Origin: DASRHT01 sp035650355 | Lineage (GTDB): Bacteria; Chloroflexota; Ktedonobacteria; Ktedonobacterales; Ktedonobacteraceae | Length of the DNA stretch: 64,000 nucleotides | Reading direction: 5' to 3' | NCBI GenBank assembly: GCA_035650355.1 | Contig: DASRHT010000118.1 | Location: forward strand, 8,468-72,467 | Part shown: positions 42,890 through 51,736 of the stretch, one piece after another | How positions within the stretch are numbered: position 1 is the first letter of the stretch | Layout: the number at the start of each line of letters is the position of its first letter | Notes under the pieces: generated by a model | Seen by the model: only the letters and a program-made list of their open reading frames with translations | Databases searched by the model: none | Told to the model about the DNA's origin: nothing | Made by a program: the position numbers and the translations under genes

Positions 42890-44272
42890 TCACCCCTGCG
42901 GGGGGATCGCAGGCATCAGATGTTTCTCCATTTTGAGCGCAAGGATGCGAGTGACCGCCTCGTCGATACGGCTTTTAGAGAGCGAGCCATTCATATAGGC
43001 AGCCTTTAGCGCCTGAATCATATCAAGCATCTGAGCTGTGCCGGTTGGGCCGAGCAGCATATCGTCGCCAGCCTGTAGCGCCATTACACCTGCCTGGGCC
43101 ATGCTGATCTGCCGCCCGTTGATCTCGACGCCCTTCATATAGAGCGCGTCGGTGAGTGCCACGCCATCATAGCCAAATTGATTGCGCAAAATGTCGGTCA
43201 TAAAGGTGTGTGAGAGTTCCGCCGGATAAATTGGATCGATGGCGGGCATCAGTACATCGGTCGGCATAATCATCCCCGGGCGTTCTAACTGGTCTGGCGT
43301 TTGAATAAAGTATTTAAAGGGGGCCAGTTCAACCGAGTAAATCTGGTCTCGGGTGCGATTGATCACCGGCAGACCGGCATGGGCGTCGATGACGGCGTCG
43401 CCTAAGCCAGGGAAATGCTTGATGCAGGCGGTCACGCCGTCGCTCTGCATGGCTTTCATATAAGCGCCAGCATATTTAATCACTGAGTCAGGCGAGTTGC
43501 CGAAAGTGCGCGTGACCAGGTCATAGCCCGGTACAAGCTGCACATCCACATCCGGCGCCAGATCCTCATTGATGCCCAGCGACAGCAGGTCATGAGCGGT
43601 ATGATGCCCTTCGCGGGTCGCGACGTTGACATCGCCAGTATTGAAGATATCCGTGGCGGACATGCGCGGCGGATAGATATTCAGCAATCTATGGACATAG
43701 GGACCGCCTTCTTCATCCGTCGAGATAAAAAGCGGAAAGTCGGCGCGCTTCTGCATTTGCGCGATATCGTGACTGGTTTGCGCGGCGGTCAGCATCTGGA
43801 ATTCGTACATAATCACGCCGCCCGCGTGCAACTTGTGAATCATCGTATCCAGATCGGCTGAGTAGGAGGTATCGGCATACTCGACCATGATCAACTGCCC
43901 CAGCTCCTCATCGATAGTCATGCGTGCCGTATAGAGGCTGGCAAGCTGTTTATACTGCATATGGGCGGTCAGATGCCTGAGCGAATTGATCTGGCTGTCA
44001 TTAAGAGGGAGCTGCACAAACGGGCCGGCCTGGGTCGTGTTTGCTGTTTGGGGAAGGGGAGCGGCCTGGCTCATTAGTCGCTGGCCGATAAAGCCTCCCA
44101 GGGTTATCAGAATAGCCAGCAGGATCAGCGCAATCTCCAGGCGCATGCGCGCATGGCGGCGCGTCGGCGGAGGGGTTATAAAAGATGGTTGCATAGATTC
44201 ATCAGAGGCAGGGCCTGGAAAATAATCTTGCCCGGTTTCTGATTGTTGAGAAGAAGAATTACTTTTTGCCAT
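42890..44272 (-). CDS. GH3 beta-N-acetylhexosaminidase-like protein
   Basis: A 460-residue protein. A basic/polar tail and one membrane helix (about 44-68, IALILLAILITLGGFIG) precede an extracytoplasmic glycoside hydrolase family 3 domain. Hallmarks are LGQLIMVEY (start), MLFISTDEEGGPYVHRL, KHFPGLGDAVIDAHAGLPVI with the catalytic Asp-x-His loop of NagZ, and the nucleophile region GVALTDALYMKG. NagZ cleaves N-acetylglucosamine from muropeptides; here the enzyme is membrane-anchored outside the cell, so it may act in cell-wall turnover. AGGAAT lies upstream. The preceding gene on the same strand ends 8 bases away. Confidence 0.85.
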   Translation of the reverse strand: MAKSNSSSQQSETGQDYFPGPASDESMQPSFITPPPTRRHARMRLEIALILLAILITLGGFIGQRLMSQAAPLPQTANTTQAGPFVQLPLNDSQINSLRHLTAHMQYKQLASLYTARMTIDEELGQLIMVEYADTSYSADLDTMIHKLHAGGVIMYEFQMLTAAQTSHDIAQMQKRADFPLFISTDEEGGPYVHRLLNIYPPRMSATDIFNTGDVNVATREGHHTAHDLLSLGINEDLAPDVDVQLVPGYDLVTRTFGNSPDSVIKYAGAYMKAMQSDGVTACIKHFPGLGDAVIDAHAGLPVINRTRDQIYSVELAPFKYFIQTPDQLERPGMIMPTDVLMPAIDPIYPAELSHTFMTDILRNQFGYDGVALTDALYMKGVEINGRQISMAQAGVMALQAGDDMLLGPTGTAQMLDMIQALKAAYMNGSLSKSRIDEAVTRILALKMEKHLMPAIPPQG

Positions 44273-44280
44273 ATCTATTC

Positions 44281-46071
44281 CTATTTTTTCTTTCGCGCCT
44301 GTGTGCGCTGCTGTACTCGTGCGGTAGAAGACTTCTCTGAATGTGATAACGTTTCAGAGGAGCTTTTTGTTACTGTATTTTTAGTTCTGGTCCTACTATT
44401 TGAAGAAGACGATGCGCTTCTAGATGTTTTGGGTCCAGGTTGCTGCGACTCGGCTGCAGCAATTTCAGACAGTGGCTCCGTTCCGGTGCGATCAGATGCG
44501 GTGTCGCCGCCAGTCGCTTCTGGAATGGCAATCGCAGGATGAGTTGGCTCATCCAGTTCGTCGGGCGTAATTTCTGCCACGGTAACACTGGACATTTTCT
44601 CTGTGGTTGTTTCCGCGAGATCAGATTGAGGCTCCAGCGCTGGAATAGCTTGAGCCGTATCCTCTTCATCTATGGTGGCCTCATCTGTAATATCATCTAC
44701 AGGTGTGGGGATGGGTAGAGGGGGAGTGGGCAGATCCACGAGAAGCGGCTCCTGGGGAGTATGGACGATCTCTTCTAGAGGAAGCTGATCGATGACCGGA
44801 GGAGAGAGCGATGGGCGGCGCCTGGCTGAAGCGCGCACATTGGGAACAACCGATGCAGGTTGCAACGAATAATCGAAAACAACCTTGATAGCCCGGCTCT
44901 GTGCCTTGCTAGCGGCGATGGTGAGCGCCTGCTGGTATTTATCAAGCGCAAAATGATGGGTGATCAGTTGTTCGGGGCGGATCTCGCCGTTCTCCATCAG
45001 CTCCTCGATGATGCTAAACGTGGAGCGTTGGGTGTTTGAGCCGGAGGGCCAGTGCTCGGTACCGTGGCTCAGCGTCCCTATCAGATTGATTTCGCGGTAC
45101 CAGATCGGGGTCAAATCGATCTTCATCAAATGGAGATCAAGGCCGACCAGTACTATGGTACCCTGTGAGCGTGTCCAGCGCAGCGCGTGATGGAGGGTTT
45201 TACGATGACCTACAGTGTCATAGATGATATCGAAGCCTCCCAGGAGTAGCCGATTGCCAGGTATGCCTTTAAATAGCTGTGCGCCGGTTGCCTGCCGAAC
45301 GCTGGCGTAACTATCCTGTGGATAGATAATGTGTTTTGCCCCCATGCGGGTCGCCTGCTCCACCTGGAAGGAATGGCGGGCGAGCACACTAATTTCGACC
45401 TGTGGAGCCAGCGCCTTGAGTACTTGCAGCGTGAGTAGACCGATGGTGCCCGCGCCAATAATCAGTACGTGGTCTCCCGGCCTGGGAGGACAGCGCAGTA
45501 TGGCATGCAGCGCCACTGCTGCTGGTTCGATCAGCACAGCCTGCTCATCGGTGATGGTGGGCGCGACACGATATAGTTGCTCTTCATGGAGCAGCATTTC
45601 CTCGCTCCAGCCGCCGCCAATAGGCTCGGGACCAGGCAACCTGCCGTGTTCACAGAGATTATAGTTGCCCGCTACGCAAGAACGGCAAGGAGGCTGTACA
45701 CCGGCTGAGAGGCAATGGAGGCCATATTGCAGCACGACCCTGTCTCCGATGGCGAGCTTTTGTACATTCTCGCCGATCTCGATTACCTCACCGATCACTT
45801 CATGACCGAGATAGGTGCGGCGGTGACCGGGGAGGGCGGCGGGCGCAATACGCAGATCTCCATCGGCGTGGATCAGATGCAGGTCGCTACCGCAAATGCC
45901 CGCCAGGCGGTTGCGCACACGTACCCAATTGGCCGCAGGCAGCGCCTGGCGCGGCACATTCTGCACAGAGAGCGGAGCGAACGAAGAAAAATAAGCATCG
46001 TGCCAGACGCTCCCCAGCAGTCGCGTCAACAGCACGCGCATCGGGTCAAGATCCACCATTGAGGTCCACAT
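44281..46071 (-). CDS. Zinc-dependent alcohol dehydrogenase with disordered tail
   Basis: A 596-residue fusion. Residues 1-410 are an MDR zinc-dependent dehydrogenase with GICGSDLHLIHADG (catalytic zinc), YLGHEVIGEVIEIG, the structural-zinc Cys segment CRSCVAGNYNLCEHG, and the NAD site VLIIGAGTIGLL. The C-terminal 185 residues are low-complexity: Pro-rich, then acidic, then Ser/Thr/Lys/Arg-rich with polybasic RKKK at the end, with no domain. Such a tail is not part of the MDR family. GGAGGAGAAT precedes the ATG. It is the first gene of a pair with the GH3 gene (8-base gap). Substrate unknown; the tail may be an interaction or localisation module. Confidence 0.82.
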   Translation of the reverse strand: MWTSMVDLDPMRVLLTRLLGSVWHDAYFSSFAPLSVQNVPRQALPAANWVRVRNRLAGICGSDLHLIHADGDLRIAPAALPGHRRTYLGHEVIGEVIEIGENVQKLAIGDRVVLQYGLHCLSAGVQPPCRSCVAGNYNLCEHGRLPGPEPIGGGWSEEMLLHEEQLYRVAPTITDEQAVLIEPAAVALHAILRCPPRPGDHVLIIGAGTIGLLTLQVLKALAPQVEISVLARHSFQVEQATRMGAKHIIYPQDSYASVRQATGAQLFKGIPGNRLLLGGFDIIYDTVGHRKTLHHALRWTRSQGTIVLVGLDLHLMKIDLTPIWYREINLIGTLSHGTEHWPSGSNTQRSTFSIIEELMENGEIRPEQLITHHFALDKYQQALTIAASKAQSRAIKVVFDYSLQPASVVPNVRASARRRPSLSPPVIDQLPLEEIVHTPQEPLLVDLPTPPLPIPTPVDDITDEATIDEEDTAQAIPALEPQSDLAETTTEKMSSVTVAEITPDELDEPTHPAIAIPEATGGDTASDRTGTEPLSEIAAAESQQPGPKTSRSASSSSNSRTRTKNTVTKSSSETLSHSEKSSTARVQQRTQARKKK

Positions 46072-46238
46072 GATTCTATTCTCCTCCGGTGAAGAGCAAA
46101 AAAATCCCTTAATAGCTCATATCCAGGGCAGTGTATCATGGTAGGCCAAAATTGGTCAATCTAATGGGAAAGAAGATGATAGTTTGTCATGCTCAATCTG
46201 GTCTGCGCTGTATAAGGCTGACGGGGCGGCACATAATA

Positions 46239-47468
46239 TTAATCTGCCGCAGGAAAAACGACTTTAAATTCGGTGCCCTTGCCCAGTTCGCTATATGCGC
46301 TGATCGTACCCTGATGGGCACGCACGATAGTATGGGCTATGGTCAGACCTAATCCCGCGCCCACGCTTGAGGCGCTGGTAGATACCGGCTGGTTATGTCC
46401 GCGATAGAACTCCTCGAAGATATGCTCAAGGTCCTCTTTGCTAATGCCCTCGCCATTATCGGTTACGCGGATGATCGTGTGACCATTTTGTTTATCGAGA
46501 TACAAAGTGATCAGGCCGTCAGGCGAGCGATAACCATGTTTGATGGCGTTATCGAGCAGAATAAAAAGCAATTGTTTAATGCGCTCGCGGTCGGCCTGGA
46601 TACCCAGACGCTCATGGGTTGCCAGCGAGAGCACGATTTTGCAGCCATCACTGGCGCGCGCTCTCGCCTGCTCAATACTTTCCGCAGCCAGCTCGATTAC
46701 ATCAACATATTGTGTTTTCAGAGAGCGGCTGTCATCCAGGCGTGCAAGCGTCAACAGGTTATTAATCAGGCTTGTCATGCGCTCGGCTTCGCCTTTCATA
46801 CGCGCCAGCACGCGTCGGGCCGTCTCTGGATCGTCGGTTGCCCCGCGCATCAGTATTTCAGTAAAGCCGCGAATAGAGGTAAGCGGAGTGCGGAGCTGGT
46901 GAGAAGCGTCGGAGAAGAAACGCTTAAAACGCTGCTCCGAACTGTGTTGCATCTCTTCCGCATTTTCCAGTTGCGTGACCATTGCAATGATGCTACCGGC
47001 CAGGCGATCAACATCGTCTTGCGGTGGCAGACGCACAGTCAGGCGTTTACGCTGTTTCAAATCGCCTAGAGCAATTGCCTGAGCAGCGTCAATAGCGCGC
47101 AAGAGTGGGCGCATCAGCAGGCCGATGCAAATATAGGCCAGGAGCAGGCCAAAGAAAATAACGCCAATGGCGATGGTGGCGACGTATACTGGAGAGCTGC
47201 GTTGGTAGATCAGGGAGCAGGTGAGCGTGACGGCGAGAACCAGAATGATGCTGTAGACGAGCATCAGTTGTACGCGCAAGCTGAGAAAAGGACGCAGCCA
47301 GCTCGGAACGTTCTTGCCGGATTTGCGATCAGGGGATAGGAGAGCGGAACCTGGCAGGATTGCAGTGGGAGTCGTAAAAATATCGCCCGCTTGAGATGGG
47401 GCTTCCTGGGACTCTGTGCTTGCTGGTTGCTCTTGTGTTCTAGTGGCGTCTGGCTCTGCCTTACCCAT
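46239..47468 (-). CDS. Membrane sensor histidine kinase
   Basis: A 409-residue kinase with two adjacent membrane helices at about 58-105 (VYSIILVLAVTLTCSLI; IAIGVIFFGLLLAYICIG), hence a tiny extracellular part, and a HAMP domain (LLMRPLLRAIDAAQAIALG). HisKA follows, with the phospho-His in DASHQLRTPLTSIRGF (about residue 188), then the HATPase motifs (LDNAIKHG, VTDNGEGIS, GLGLTIAHTIVRAHQG). ATG 47468 has GGGAG upstream. An upstream in-frame GTG at 47486 lacks one. It follows its response regulator after 134 bases holding a repeat-B copy. Signal unknown. Confidence 0.92.
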   Translation of the reverse strand: MGKAEPDATRTQEQPASTESQEAPSQAGDIFTTPTAILPGSALLSPDRKSGKNVPSWLRPFLSLRVQLMLVYSIILVLAVTLTCSLIYQRSSPVYVATIAIGVIFFGLLLAYICIGLLMRPLLRAIDAAQAIALGDLKQRKRLTVRLPPQDDVDRLAGSIIAMVTQLENAEEMQHSSEQRFKRFFSDASHQLRTPLTSIRGFTEILMRGATDDPETARRVLARMKGEAERMTSLINNLLTLARLDDSRSLKTQYVDVIELAAESIEQARARASDGCKIVLSLATHERLGIQADRERIKQLLFILLDNAIKHGYRSPDGLITLYLDKQNGHTIIRVTDNGEGISKEDLEHIFEEFYRGHNQPVSTSASSVGAGLGLTIAHTIVRAHQGTISAYSELGKGTEFKVVFPAAD

Positions 47469-47540
47469 GCTGCGCTCCCGCTTCACCTGATAAAAAGATT
47501 GCTGTATCCCTAAGGGCTTTGCTATTCAGAACAGCCAACG

Positions 47541-47567
47541 CTCCCACGATGAAGCGGGGAGCTACAG
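47541..47567 (+). repeat. Dispersed palindromic repeat B, copy 2
   Basis: A 27-bp element with 26 of 27 positions identical to 6449-6475; CTCCC/GGGAG arms with GTAG/CTAC-like flanks. It lies between the response regulator and histidine kinase genes. Confidence 0.7.
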
Positions 47568-47602
47568 CGGCTAGCTGCGCTCAGGTCGGCTGCAAGCAAG
47601 AG

Positions 47603-48367
47603 CTAGCCCTTCAAAACGTATCCCACGCTACGCACCGTCTGGATCAGTCGGGGCGAGCTTGGGGAATCCTCGATCTTCTCACGAAGATAGCGTACGTATA
47701 CTTCAATAATATTGGTCTCACCGAGGAAGTCATATCCCCAGACACGATTGAGAATCGTCTGGCGATCCAGTACCTGCCGTGGGTGGCTCATAAAGAGATG
47801 CAAGAGGTTATATTCTGTTGCGGTCAGTTCGATTAAGCGATTGCCACGCGTAACCTCCCGCGTGGCGGTATTCAGGCGCAGATCGCCAAACTGGAGGATC
47901 TGGCTGCTAGCGTCATTTTCGCCCGACTGTGTGCTTCTGGCGCGATTCTGGCGGCGCAAAATTGCTCGGATGCGCTCTAACAACTCGTAAAAATCAAACG
48001 GCTTCGTCAAATAGTCGTCGGCGCCGGTCTGGAGGCCCAGGATACGATCACTCACCTCGTCTTTCGCGGTCAACATCAGGATAGGGATATCGCTGGTAGT
48101 AGGATTAGAGCGTATGCGCCGGCAGACTTCGAGTCCATCAATGCCAGGCATCATCACATCAAGGATGATCACATCTGGATTAATGCGTTGCGCCGCTATT
48201 ACTCCCTGTTCGCCGTCGGGGGCTGATTCCACCTGGAAACCTTCATAGCGCAGTCCTAGCCGGATGAACTCAATAATATTTTCAGCATCATCGATGACGA
48301 GCACTTTTAAAAGTGGCTTGTTCTCCTGATTAGTCTGGTTTGCTTGCCAGGTATTGCTTTGCTGCAT
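47603..48367 (-). CDS. OmpR-family response regulator
   Basis: A 254-residue regulator. The receiver domain begins VLVIDDAENIIEFIRLGL, with the phosphorylated Asp in VIILDVMMPGIDG (about residue 68) and the Lys in DDYLTKPFDF. The winged helix starts LRLNTATREVTRGNRLIEL and ends IQTVRSVGYVLKG. ATG 48367 was chosen because GGGGGAGAG lies 6 bases upstream; a longer in-frame start at 48505 lacks family similarity. It is transcribed before the HAMP kinase gene, and the two form a two-component system. Confidence 0.92.
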   Translation of the reverse strand: MQQSNTWQANQTNQENKPLLKVLVIDDAENIIEFIRLGLRYEGFQVESAPDGEQGVIAAQRINPDVIILDVMMPGIDGLEVCRRIRSNPTTSDIPILMLTAKDEVSDRILGLQTGADDYLTKPFDFYELLERIRAILRRQNRARSTQSGENDASSQILQFGDLRLNTATREVTRGNRLIELTATEYNLLHLFMSHPRQVLDRQTILNRVWGYDFLGETNIIEVYVRYLREKIEDSPSSPRLIQTVRSVGYVLKG

Positions 48368-48613
48368 AGCTCTCCCCCAGATTCTCCAACTGGTATAAAG
48401 GTACACCTGCATAGAAGGGTCCAAGGGGAACACTTCTATGGGTTCCACTCTTCCACGCTTCATTATAGATATCATTAGTTCTTCCTGCAAGGCCAGGAAT
48501 CGCATTTTCCAATATTCTCAGCAGAATTTAATGGTTCCTTTTCTCTATAGAAAGAGACGGGAAAATTTGTCGGTATTATGTTAAGCAAATCCGCGTCAAC
48601 GCCATCAAACCCA

Positions 48614-48642
48614 TTGACATGCATTCGTTACTGATATATCCT
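48614..48642 (+). promoter_or_regulatory. Promoter of the Rrf2 regulator operon
   Basis: TTGACA at 48614-48619, a 17-bp spacer and TATCCT at 48637-48642. It lies in the 330-base gap 48368-48697, which also holds the leader of the response regulator on the other strand and no other feature I can support. Confidence 0.7.
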
Positions 48643-48652
48643 AACATTAGGA
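48639..48652. promoter_or_regulatory. Possible Rrf2-family operator
   Basis: TCCTAA-CA-TTAGGA is a 6-bp perfect inverted repeat overlapping the -10 box. Rrf2 proteins commonly autoregulate, so this is a candidate site. Confidence 0.4.
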
Positions 48653-48697
48653 AAAAAGGAGCAAAAATCGATTACTTTGCCCTGAAAGGTTCCCGGT

Positions 48698-49135
48698 ATG
48701 AAACTAACAATGAAAGGGGATTATGGTCTGCGTGCCATGCTCGACATGGCTGCGTATTACGGGCAGGGGCCGATTGAAAGCGCGGATATTGCTACCAGGC
48801 AATATATCCCTGAGCAATACCTCGATCAAATCCTCATGGTGCTACGAAAAGAGGGCCTGGTAAAAAGCGTCCGCGGGCCTAAGGGAGGGCATATGTTAGC
48901 GAAGCCACCGGGTCAGATTACAATGGCGCAGGTGATGCAGGCGCTAGAGGGATATGTGCCCCCGATGGAGTGTTTGCCAAATCCTGATGTGTGCAAGCTT
49001 TCCCCTGGTTGCGCGCTCCGTGGAATCTGGCAGCAGATAGATGTTATGACACAACAATTGCTCGCATCTACCACCATAGAAGAACTGGCCCAGCGCCACC
49101 GCACGGGCAGCACAGAGACAATGTATTATATCTAA
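48698..49135 (+). CDS. Rrf2-family regulator (IscR-like)
   Basis: A 145-residue winged-helix regulator. KLTMKGDYGLRAMLDMAAYYG is the family N-terminus, with VRGPKGGHMLAKPP in the wing. Three cysteines at residues 92, 99 and 105 (ECLPNPDVCKLSPGC) match the Fe-S cluster ligands of IscR and NsrR, so it should sense Fe-S status, redox or NO. It is followed by a lone receiver gene (43 bases) and cysK (6 bases beyond that). That context suggests control of cysteine or Fe-S metabolism, as with CymR and IscR. The start is ATG 48698. Confidence 0.9.
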   Translation: MKLTMKGDYGLRAMLDMAAYYGQGPIESADIATRQYIPEQYLDQILMVLRKEGLVKSVRGPKGGHMLAKPPGQITMAQVMQALEGYVPPMECLPNPDVCKLSPGCALRGIWQQIDVMTQQLLASTTIEELAQRHRTGSTETMYYI

Positions 49136-49178
49136 ATATGAGAGAAAATGGCAAAGGGGACGTGGAAGTAGAGGCGTG

Positions 49179-49601
49179 ATGAAAGCGCAAAAGGGGATGG
49201 TAGCCGTGGTTGAAGCATCGAAGAACAGCAAACTAATAGCTATCGTCGAAGATGATCCACACTTGAATGATATGTTCCAGGATATGCTGGAATGTGTTGG
49301 CGGGTGGCGACTTCATTTTATTGCAGATGGGCAAGCCGCGAAAGACCAGTTACCGGACATCGGCGCGGATCTGATCCTGCTAGACGTGGGGTTGCCCAAT
49401 CTGGATGGTGTATCTTTATATAAAATCCTGCGTGGACATAGCAACACGAAGAACACCCCAATTGTTGTGATTACCGGTAGCCATGATTGGGAACTCCATC
49501 GCATGGGCCTGCAAACGGGTATTTTGCTGCGCAAGCCATTCAATATGCAAGAACTCATCAGCATCATTGAAGCCTTATTGCCGGAAGGAAGGGAAGGCTA
49601 G
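49179..49601 (+). CDS. Stand-alone receiver-domain protein
   Basis: A 140-residue single-domain response regulator. LIAIVEDDPHLNDMFQDML holds the acidic pocket, with the phosphorylated Asp in LILLDVGLPNLDG (about residue 70), Thr in VVITGSH, and Lys in LLRKPFNM. There is no output domain. The N-terminal 15 residues before LIAIVEDD are not conserved; GTG 49176 and ATG 49197 are other possible starts. It lies between the Rrf2 gene and cysK, probably co-transcribed. Such proteins relay phosphate or control a partner by binding; the partner kinase is unknown. Confidence 0.85.
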   Translation: MKAQKGMVAVVEASKNSKLIAIVEDDPHLNDMFQDMLECVGGWRLHFIADGQAAKDQLPDIGADLILLDVGLPNLDGVSLYKILRGHSNTKNTPIVVITGSHDWELHRMGLQTGILLRKPFNMQELISIIEALLPEGREG

Positions 49602-49607
49602 GAACGT

Positions 49608-50555
49608 ATGGCCCACTGGGCAAAAGACGTGACCGAGCTGATTGGTCACACACCTCTGGTCGAGCTAAAGCGTTTTGCGGCTGGTGCAGGAGCGACGCTA
49701 CTGGCCAAGCTAGAGATGTTTAGCCCGGGGGGGAGTGCGAAAGATCGTATCGCGTTCCAGATGGTCTGTGAGGCGGAGGCACAGGGATTGTTGCACCCGA
49801 ACAGCACTATTATCGAGCCGACCAGTGGCAATATGGGGGTTTCGCTCGCCTGGCTCGCCGCCGCGCGTGGCTATCATTGTATCCTCACTATGCCCGATAC
49901 TATCGGGCTGGAACGCCGTCTCCTCTTGCAACGCTTTGGCGCTCAGGTCGTCCTGACTCCAGCAGGACAGGGGATGCGCGGCGCCATCAATAAAGTCACC
50001 GAACTGCGTACATCCCTGCCCAACGCCTGGTATCCGCAGCAATTTTACAATCAGGCCAACCCCCGCGCCCACCGCGAAGGCACGGCGGTTGAGATCTGGG
50101 AAGAAACGGGTGGCGCTGTTGACATCGTCGTGATAGGCGTTGGCACGGGAGGCACTCTGACGGGCGTTGCAGAGGGCCTGCGCACCCGCAAACCTGCTAT
50201 CGAAGTAATCGCGGTTGAGCCTGCGACCTGTGCGGTACTCTCCGGCGGGCGTCCGGGCCCCCACCGCATAGAGGGCCTGGGAGCTGGTTTTTTGCCAGAT
50301 ACGCTCAGGATCGATCTGATCGATCAGATTATCCCGGTCACTGACCATGATGCCGTGACCACTGCCATTCGCATTATGGAGCAGGAAGGGCTATCCGTCG
50401 GGATCAGCAGCGGAGCCGTGGCCTGGGCCGCTCTGCAAGAAGCGCATAAGGAGCAAAATCGTGGCAAAATTATTGTGACCCTCTTCCCCAGCGCCGCCGA
50501 ACGTTACCAGCATACAATCCTCTTTGATGATCTCAGAGGTAGCCCACGCGGGTGA
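49608..50555 (+). CDS. cysK: Cysteine synthase (O-acetylserine sulfhydrylase)
   Basis: A 315-residue PLP-dependent enzyme. The N-terminus DVTELIGHTPLVELKRF is typical; the PLP lysine lies in MFSPGGSAKDRIA (about residue 45), TSGNMGVSLAW binds the substrate carboxylate, and GTGGTLTGVAEGL holds the PLP phosphate. It makes cysteine from O-acetylserine and sulfide. A cystathionine beta-synthase-like role or CysM type cannot be fully excluded. It begins 6 bases after the receiver gene and is the third gene of the rrf2-receiver-cysK operon. Confidence 0.92.
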   Translation: MAHWAKDVTELIGHTPLVELKRFAAGAGATLLAKLEMFSPGGSAKDRIAFQMVCEAEAQGLLHPNSTIIEPTSGNMGVSLAWLAAARGYHCILTMPDTIGLERRLLLQRFGAQVVLTPAGQGMRGAINKVTELRTSLPNAWYPQQFYNQANPRAHREGTAVEIWEETGGAVDIVVIGVGTGGTLTGVAEGLRTRKPAIEVIAVEPATCAVLSGGRPGPHRIEGLGAGFLPDTLRIDLIDQIIPVTDHDAVTTAIRIMEQEGLSVGISSGAVAWAALQEAHKEQNRGKIIVTLFPSAAERYQHTILFDDLRGSPRG

Positions 50556-50759
50556 TCCAGGATAGCCCGAATGGAATGACCTGAATGGACTTTTGTATGA
50601 TATTCTGCCAATCTCCGCAAGATTGTAACTCATTTCCCTGATTGAATCGTTAAAGACAATAGGAATACCAATGCACTGTGGCGAGTTTGCGACAAAAGTT
50701 TATATTCGTATGGCTCTACTTAACATGTCTAACCTGTAATTGATTATAGATGGGGTAAA

Positions 50760-51596
50760 ATGATGCCGCAATCTGTGAAAGAGACCTATCACTTTTATCT
50801 GGGGCGCTCATCTTATAGGCGCATCAACATGCGGGGATGGCTGATGTTAGGGGGCTGTCTGCTGGTTGCTATTATTGCCTTGGCGGTAAGCAAGCAGCTC
50901 TGGACGACCTATAATCATGACTTCACGTTTTACCTCAAATGGCAGGATGCGCTGGAATTTCTCCTCTGGTTCGTCTCTTTCCTTACACTCGGAGGCAGCG
51001 TTTTTGTGCTGCGTTTCCTCGTCGCGCTTCGTTCTGGCTATCGCAAGGGGATGATCATCCTGGTGGGGCAGGAGTCGTTGATCGTGCGTGATCTTGTTGC
51101 GGAGAATCTGACCAGCATTTTCTGGATCATGCATAGCGCCTTCTGGTGCTTTGCGGGCGTACTTGTTGGCATGCTGCCAGAGACGCTTATCGGCTGGACG
51201 CTTCACCTTCCCAATATTGTGCTGGCGGTATTTGCCACCGCCATCGCTATTGTATTAAGCCTGGCCGGTCTGGTGGTGAGTGGCATCGCTGGTACTTTTA
51301 TCGTCATTGGCTGCATCGGCGCGATTTCGTTCTGTCGTAAGTTAGGCGCGGCACAACACTATCAACTGAGCAATCACATTGCGTTGCGGATCGATAGTTC
51401 GGTGCTCACTATTATTTACCCCGGAACGCCGGAATCGATGATAGACCTGCGCTTGCTTGATGGGGATGATCGGCGGCGCTTACTGGCCCTGTTGCACGAA
51501 TACTGGATGGATGCGCAACAGGTCTGGAATCCTGCTCTTGGGAAGGAGATTGAGAAGGCTCTTATGGGAGCTGAAGAGCAAATAGTCCTGGCGTAA
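50760..51596 (+). CDS. Multi-pass membrane protein, function unknown
   Basis: A 278-residue protein with four to five membrane helices at about 23-43 (GWLMLGGCLLVAIIALAVSK), 62-88, 118-140 and 148-190, then a cytoplasmic C-terminal 85 residues. The segment near the second helix (LRSGYRKGMIILVGQESLIV) and the C-terminus (IDSSVLTIIYPGTPESMIDL) have alternating beta character, possibly a PH-like fold. No family recognised. A weak GGGG lies 4 bases before the ATG. It is between cysK and the rpoB leader; no strong terminator separates it from rpoB, but rpoB has its own promoter. Confidence 0.65.
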   Translation: MMPQSVKETYHFYLGRSSYRRINMRGWLMLGGCLLVAIIALAVSKQLWTTYNHDFTFYLKWQDALEFLLWFVSFLTLGGSVFVLRFLVALRSGYRKGMIILVGQESLIVRDLVAENLTSIFWIMHSAFWCFAGVLVGMLPETLIGWTLHLPNIVLAVFATAIAIVLSLAGLVVSGIAGTFIVIGCIGAISFCRKLGAAQHYQLSNHIALRIDSSVLTIIYPGTPESMIDLRLLDGDDRRRLLALLHEYWMDAQQVWNPALGKEIEKALMGAEEQIVLA

Positions 51597-51707
51597 TGAC
51601 GTTACCATGCCGGGAATAAAAAACTTATGTCGAGTGTTAATAACTATAGGCATGAGTTCGTCTTAAACAAAACTACTTTATTTGTTTGCAAAGCAGTGCT
51701 AAAAGTG

Positions 51708-51736
51708 TTGACATGTTTTTTCAAAAGTAGTATACT
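51708..51736 (+). promoter_or_regulatory. Consensus promoter of rpoBC
   Basis: TTGACA at 51708-51713, a 17-bp spacer and TATACT at 51731-51736, near-perfect. Transcription would start near 51743, giving a leader of about 490 nt. A second TATACT (51760-51765) lies just downstream and could serve a minor start. Confidence 0.85.
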
